NCBI RefSeq assembly: GCF_017744695.1
Contig: NZ_JAGIAS010000001.1
Coordinates: 897,013-961,012 of the forward strand
DNA from: Dyadobacter sp.
GTDB lineage: Bacteria; Bacteroidota; Bacteroidia; Cytophagales; Spirosomataceae
Reading direction: 5' to 3'
DNA: 64,000 nt
Part shown: piece by piece, positions 61,888 to 64,000 of the stretch
Layout: every line of letters begins with the position of its first letter
How positions within the stretch are numbered: the first letter of the stretch is position 1
The notes under the pieces: model-generated
Databases searched by the model: none
Told to the model about the DNA's origin: nothing
The model's input: the letters and a program-made list of their open reading frames with translations, nothing else
Made by a program: the position numbers and the translations under genes

Positions 61888-62259
61888 ATGGAAACCGACA
61901 TTCATACAAAACCACAAATGCTGACAGGAAACGGCTGCCCCAAAACCGCATTATCGATCCGCGATGCGCTCGAAGCGCTGGAAGGGCGATGGAAGCTGCT
62001 GATCCTTTTCGCGCTATCGTCCGGGCCGAAGCGGTTTAAGCAACTCTCCGCCGAAGTTACCGGCATTACCGACAAGATTTTATCCAAGGAACTGAAAGCC
62101 CTGGAAATGAACCAGCTGATCAGCCGGCGGGTCTTCGATACTTTCCCGCCGACCGTGGAATACTCCATCACCGAGCACGGAGCGTCGCTCGAGAAGGTGT
62201 TGGAAGAACTGCATTACTGGGGTTTGGCGCACCGGGCGAAGATTATTGGGAATAACTAA
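61888..62259 (+). CDS. HxlR family transcriptional regulator
   Basis: A 123-residue winged-helix regulator: NGCPKTALSIRDALEALEG with the conserved Cys used for redox sensing in some members, WKLLILFALSSGPKRFKQLS, then ITDKILSKELKALEMNQLIS and the wing VFDTFPPTVEYSITEHGASL. It starts 12 bp after the palindrome. It is expected to control doxX and itself. Terminator follows. Confidence 0.93.
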   Translation: METDIHTKPQMLTGNGCPKTALSIRDALEALEGRWKLLILFALSSGPKRFKQLSAEVTGITDKILSKELKALEMNQLISRRVFDTFPPTVEYSITEHGASLEKVLEELHYWGLAHRAKIIGNN

Positions 62260-62293
62260 AAGGCGTTCACGAACCACTCGCGAACGCCTTTTG
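62259..62293 (+). terminator. rho-independent terminator
   Basis: AAAAGGCGTTC (62259-62269) pairs with GAACGCCTTTT (62283-62293), directly at the hxlR stop codon. It can act for both strands, including the convergent sorting-domain gene. Confidence 0.88.
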
Positions 62294-62330
62294 CATTACA
62301 TTTAAACCTAATTTATGAGCTCTTGTGCAT

Positions 62331-62684
62331 TTACCTGCGTATCAGTATTTGACGGCTGGTATGGGAACCGTCCGTTTTTGTGATGATGAGGAAATAAGTG
62401 CCTTCGGAGAATTTGCTCACATCCACGAATGGCTGAAACCCATTCGATCGATATGTTACTGCTCCGGCAGCTGTGAGGATTTTTAAATTCTGTACCTGCT
62501 CGTTGTCTTTGAAATTGATGTTCAACCGGTCGGAAACGGGGTTAGGGTAAATGGTAGCGAGTTCCAATGCATTCCCATGTCCCAAATCACTCGCCTTTTC
62601 TTCCGGCACGGGTGCCGTGCTGTTGCCCATCAAATAGGCAGGCAAGTACCGCCACGGGCCGTAAGATAGTGTAGTCTTTTTCAT
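62331..62684 (-). CDS. stand-alone T9SS type A sorting domain protein
   Basis: About 117 residues from ATG 62684 (MKKTTLSYGPWRYLPAYLMG). The last about 75 residues are a type A T9SS C-terminal domain: LATIYPNPVSDRLNINFKD, LKILTAAGAVTYRS, SKFSEGTYFLIITKTDG and the end SRQILIRR. It has no cargo domain and no clear signal peptide, unlike normal T9SS substrates. It may be a remnant of a larger exported protein or a short special substrate. Confidence 0.75.
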   Translation of the reverse strand: MKKTTLSYGPWRYLPAYLMGNSTAPVPEEKASDLGHGNALELATIYPNPVSDRLNINFKDNEQVQNLKILTAAGAVTYRSNGFQPFVDVSKFSEGTYFLIITKTDGSHTSRQILIRR

Positions 62685-62801
62685 AGATGTATCCGCTAAA
62701 AACAAATGACCTGCCGGAAATAAAAAAGCTTCCCGAGTGCCGGGAAGCTTTTTGAAGATTGATAGAGCTGTTCTGAAATCACATATGCGGTGTCCCCATC
62801 C

Positions 62802-64000
62802 TCACCACCTTTCTTCGGCTATTTCCTCGGCTATTTTCCCATTAATATCAATCCGCGCGTCGCGAAAAACGAAAACCGTCGTGCCCCACTCCCTCGCGTA
62901 ACGATTCGTCACGGAATCCGCTGCGAAACCGGTGGCAAACAGCGGCCCGGTTTCTTCCATTTCCGCTGCCCGCTCATGCCAGTTTTTGACGCGGATCAGG
63001 TGCTTGTATTTTTTGCTGAGATCAAACCAGTTGACATAATCGGCATTGAAAGTTACCGCCCTGACGCCCAGTTTGGTATAATAATTAATGGCCCCGGCCT
63101 GACCATAATTGTCGCAAAGCACGAGCGTGACAGCGCGGTCGGGCATAGATGCATAGGCTGCATCGACTTTTGCGGCCAGCTCGCGCCAGCCGAGCATATC
63201 GGCAAAATCCTGCGGCAACTGGTGATCCTTCCCATCCTCCCAGCGAAGCATCCCCAGTTTTCGATAGGGTTCCGGATTGGCGATGATCTGTTCCGGCGTT
63301 TTGTTTGGGAACGCTGCGTTGAACAACGGAATAAAAAGCACAACCGGGATCAGCACGAATACAGCCCGCAACCAGGCTGCATTGACTTTCTCAGCAATGT
63401 AGACAGCCCCGAATGCAATGTAAACAGGGTAAATACCGATGGCATAATAGCCCTTGGCCCTCAGGTAAGTAAAAACGGCGAGCGTAATTAGGATCGCAAA
63501 AAAGAACAAACGGTATGGCGCAAACGACCGGTAAGCAAGCAGCGCGTAGAGCCCGGCCACGATCACAAACAGCGCGCCCATGAAATAGAGAAGCTGCTCT
63601 TTCAGGAAATCGGCACGGTTCACGTTGACGAGCTGCGTTTCGGCCAGCAATTTCATGTGGTGAAATACGGGGAAGTTGTTCTGGTACTGCCAGATAAGGT
63701 TGGGCGAGATCAACAGCAACGCGAGCAGCAATGCTCCGTAAACATGCTTGTTCAGCAACAGGGCGCGTTGAGGCGTCAGTAAAATGGCAGGCAGCAACCC
63801 CACGATGGCAAATATGATATTGTATTTGTTCAAAAAACCAATCGCTAACACCACCGCGAAGCCGTACAGCCAGCGCCGTTTCCGGGTGCGGATATAACTG
63901 ATCAGCAAGAAATAGAGTAATGTCCAGCAAAGTACATCGACCGAGTTGGGTTGAAAAAGCTGGTTCAGCCTCAGCAAAACCGAAAACAATACGCACGAAC
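62802..64000 (-). CDS. GT39-type (PMT/ArnT-like) membrane glycosyltransferase, C-terminal part
   Basis: About 400 residues; the frame stays open to the right window edge, so the N-terminus lies beyond 64000. About six membrane segments (LLYFLLISYI; IIFAIVGLLPAILLTP; VYGALLLALLLISPNLIWQY; ALFVIVAGLYALLAYR; LFFFAILITLAVFTYL; AVFVLIPVVLFIPLFN) precede a soluble C-terminal domain (about 250-400). This is the GT39/ArnT-like layout: transfer of a sugar from a lipid-phosphate donor on the periplasmic side. The DE motif of the first loop would lie outside the window. Target unknown. Confidence 0.82.
   Translation of the reverse strand, partial: SCVLFSVLLRLNQLFQPNSVDVLCWTLLYFLLISYIRTRKRRWLYGFAVVLAIGFLNKYNIIFAIVGLLPAILLTPQRALLLNKHVYGALLLALLLISPNLIWQYQNNFPVFHHMKLLAETQLVNVNRADFLKEQLLYFMGALFVIVAGLYALLAYRSFAPYRLFFFAILITLAVFTYLRAKGYYAIGIYPVYIAFGAVYIAEKVNAAWLRAVFVLIPVVLFIPLFNAAFPNKTPEQIIANPEPYRKLGMLRWEDGKDHQLPQDFADMLGWRELAAKVDAAYASMPDRAVTLVLCDNYGQAGAINYYTKLGVRAVTFNADYVNWFDLSKKYKHLIRVKNWHERAAEMEETGPLFATGFAADSVTNRYAREWGTTVFVFRDARIDINGKIAEEIAEERW

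Overview
The window reads as chromosomal DNA of a Bacteroidota bacterium, most likely from the Cytophagales (Dyadobacter/Spirosoma-like; this is inference). The signs are a SusC/SusD pair, a type IX secretion C-terminal sorting domain, Bacteroidota-type promoters (-33 TTG, -7 TAnnTTTG), many lipoproteins with short lipoboxes, and a compact, fairly G+C-rich gene layout. No tRNA, rRNA, CRISPR array or intact insertion sequence was seen.

Layout. 1-3.4 kb: the start of a SusD gene (cut by the window edge) and a complete SusC gene. 3.9-9.6 kb: housekeeping and unknown genes (ankyrin protein, GAF histidine kinase, exodeoxyribonuclease III, a PD40 lipoprotein). 9.8-28.9 kb: a large co-directional biosynthetic locus. 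28.9-32.4 kb: a convergent heterodimeric ABC exporter. 32.5-47.1 kb: a mosaic of a sulfatase, three AraC regulators, two VOC proteins, dihydrolipoamide dehydrogenase, an epimerase, a CDF-like protein, a YncE/Gfo-Idh-MocA pair, and an L,D-transpeptidase. 47.2-53.9 kb: a TetR-controlled RND tripartite efflux operon. 54-56.2 kb: rpiA and an AT-richer patch of small membrane proteins with one broken lipoprotein gene. 56.2-64 kb: an Old Yellow Enzyme, an ECF sigma factor with its YCII partner, an Rrf2 (NsrR-like)/flavohaemoglobin nitric-oxide module, a DoxX/HxlR pair, an orphan T9SS sorting domain, and a GT39 glycosyltransferase that runs off the right edge.

The most interesting system is at 9.8-28.9 kb. 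Two giant synthase genes contain essentially all the activities of a PUFA (Pfa) synthase in two polypeptides. The first has two nitronate-monooxygenase-like barrels (PfaD-like enoyl reductase), then KS, malonyl-type AT, two near-identical ACPs and KR. The second has KS, AT, DH and a fused Sfp-type phosphopantetheinyl transferase. A discrete ACP and an alpha/beta hydrolase follow with overlapping genes. After a 254-bp gap with hairpins and a 23-24 bp tandem array come two MGT-type glycosyltransferases and three tandem PapA/condensation-like acyltransferases, overlapping or nearly so. The convergent ABC exporter abuts the cluster. The logic resembles mycobacterial polyketide glycolipids (PKS, glycosyltransferases, PapA acyltransferases, exporter) but uses unrelated organisation. 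I infer an acylated glycoside of a Pfa-type long-chain product; the structure cannot be read from sequence.

Regulatory sites that could be read directly: a CTAAC-N3-GTTAG operator repeated before the tetR gene and before the RND operon; a 26-bp inverted repeat upstream of both the Rrf2 gene and hmp; and a duplicated 14-bp palindrome between doxX and hxlR.
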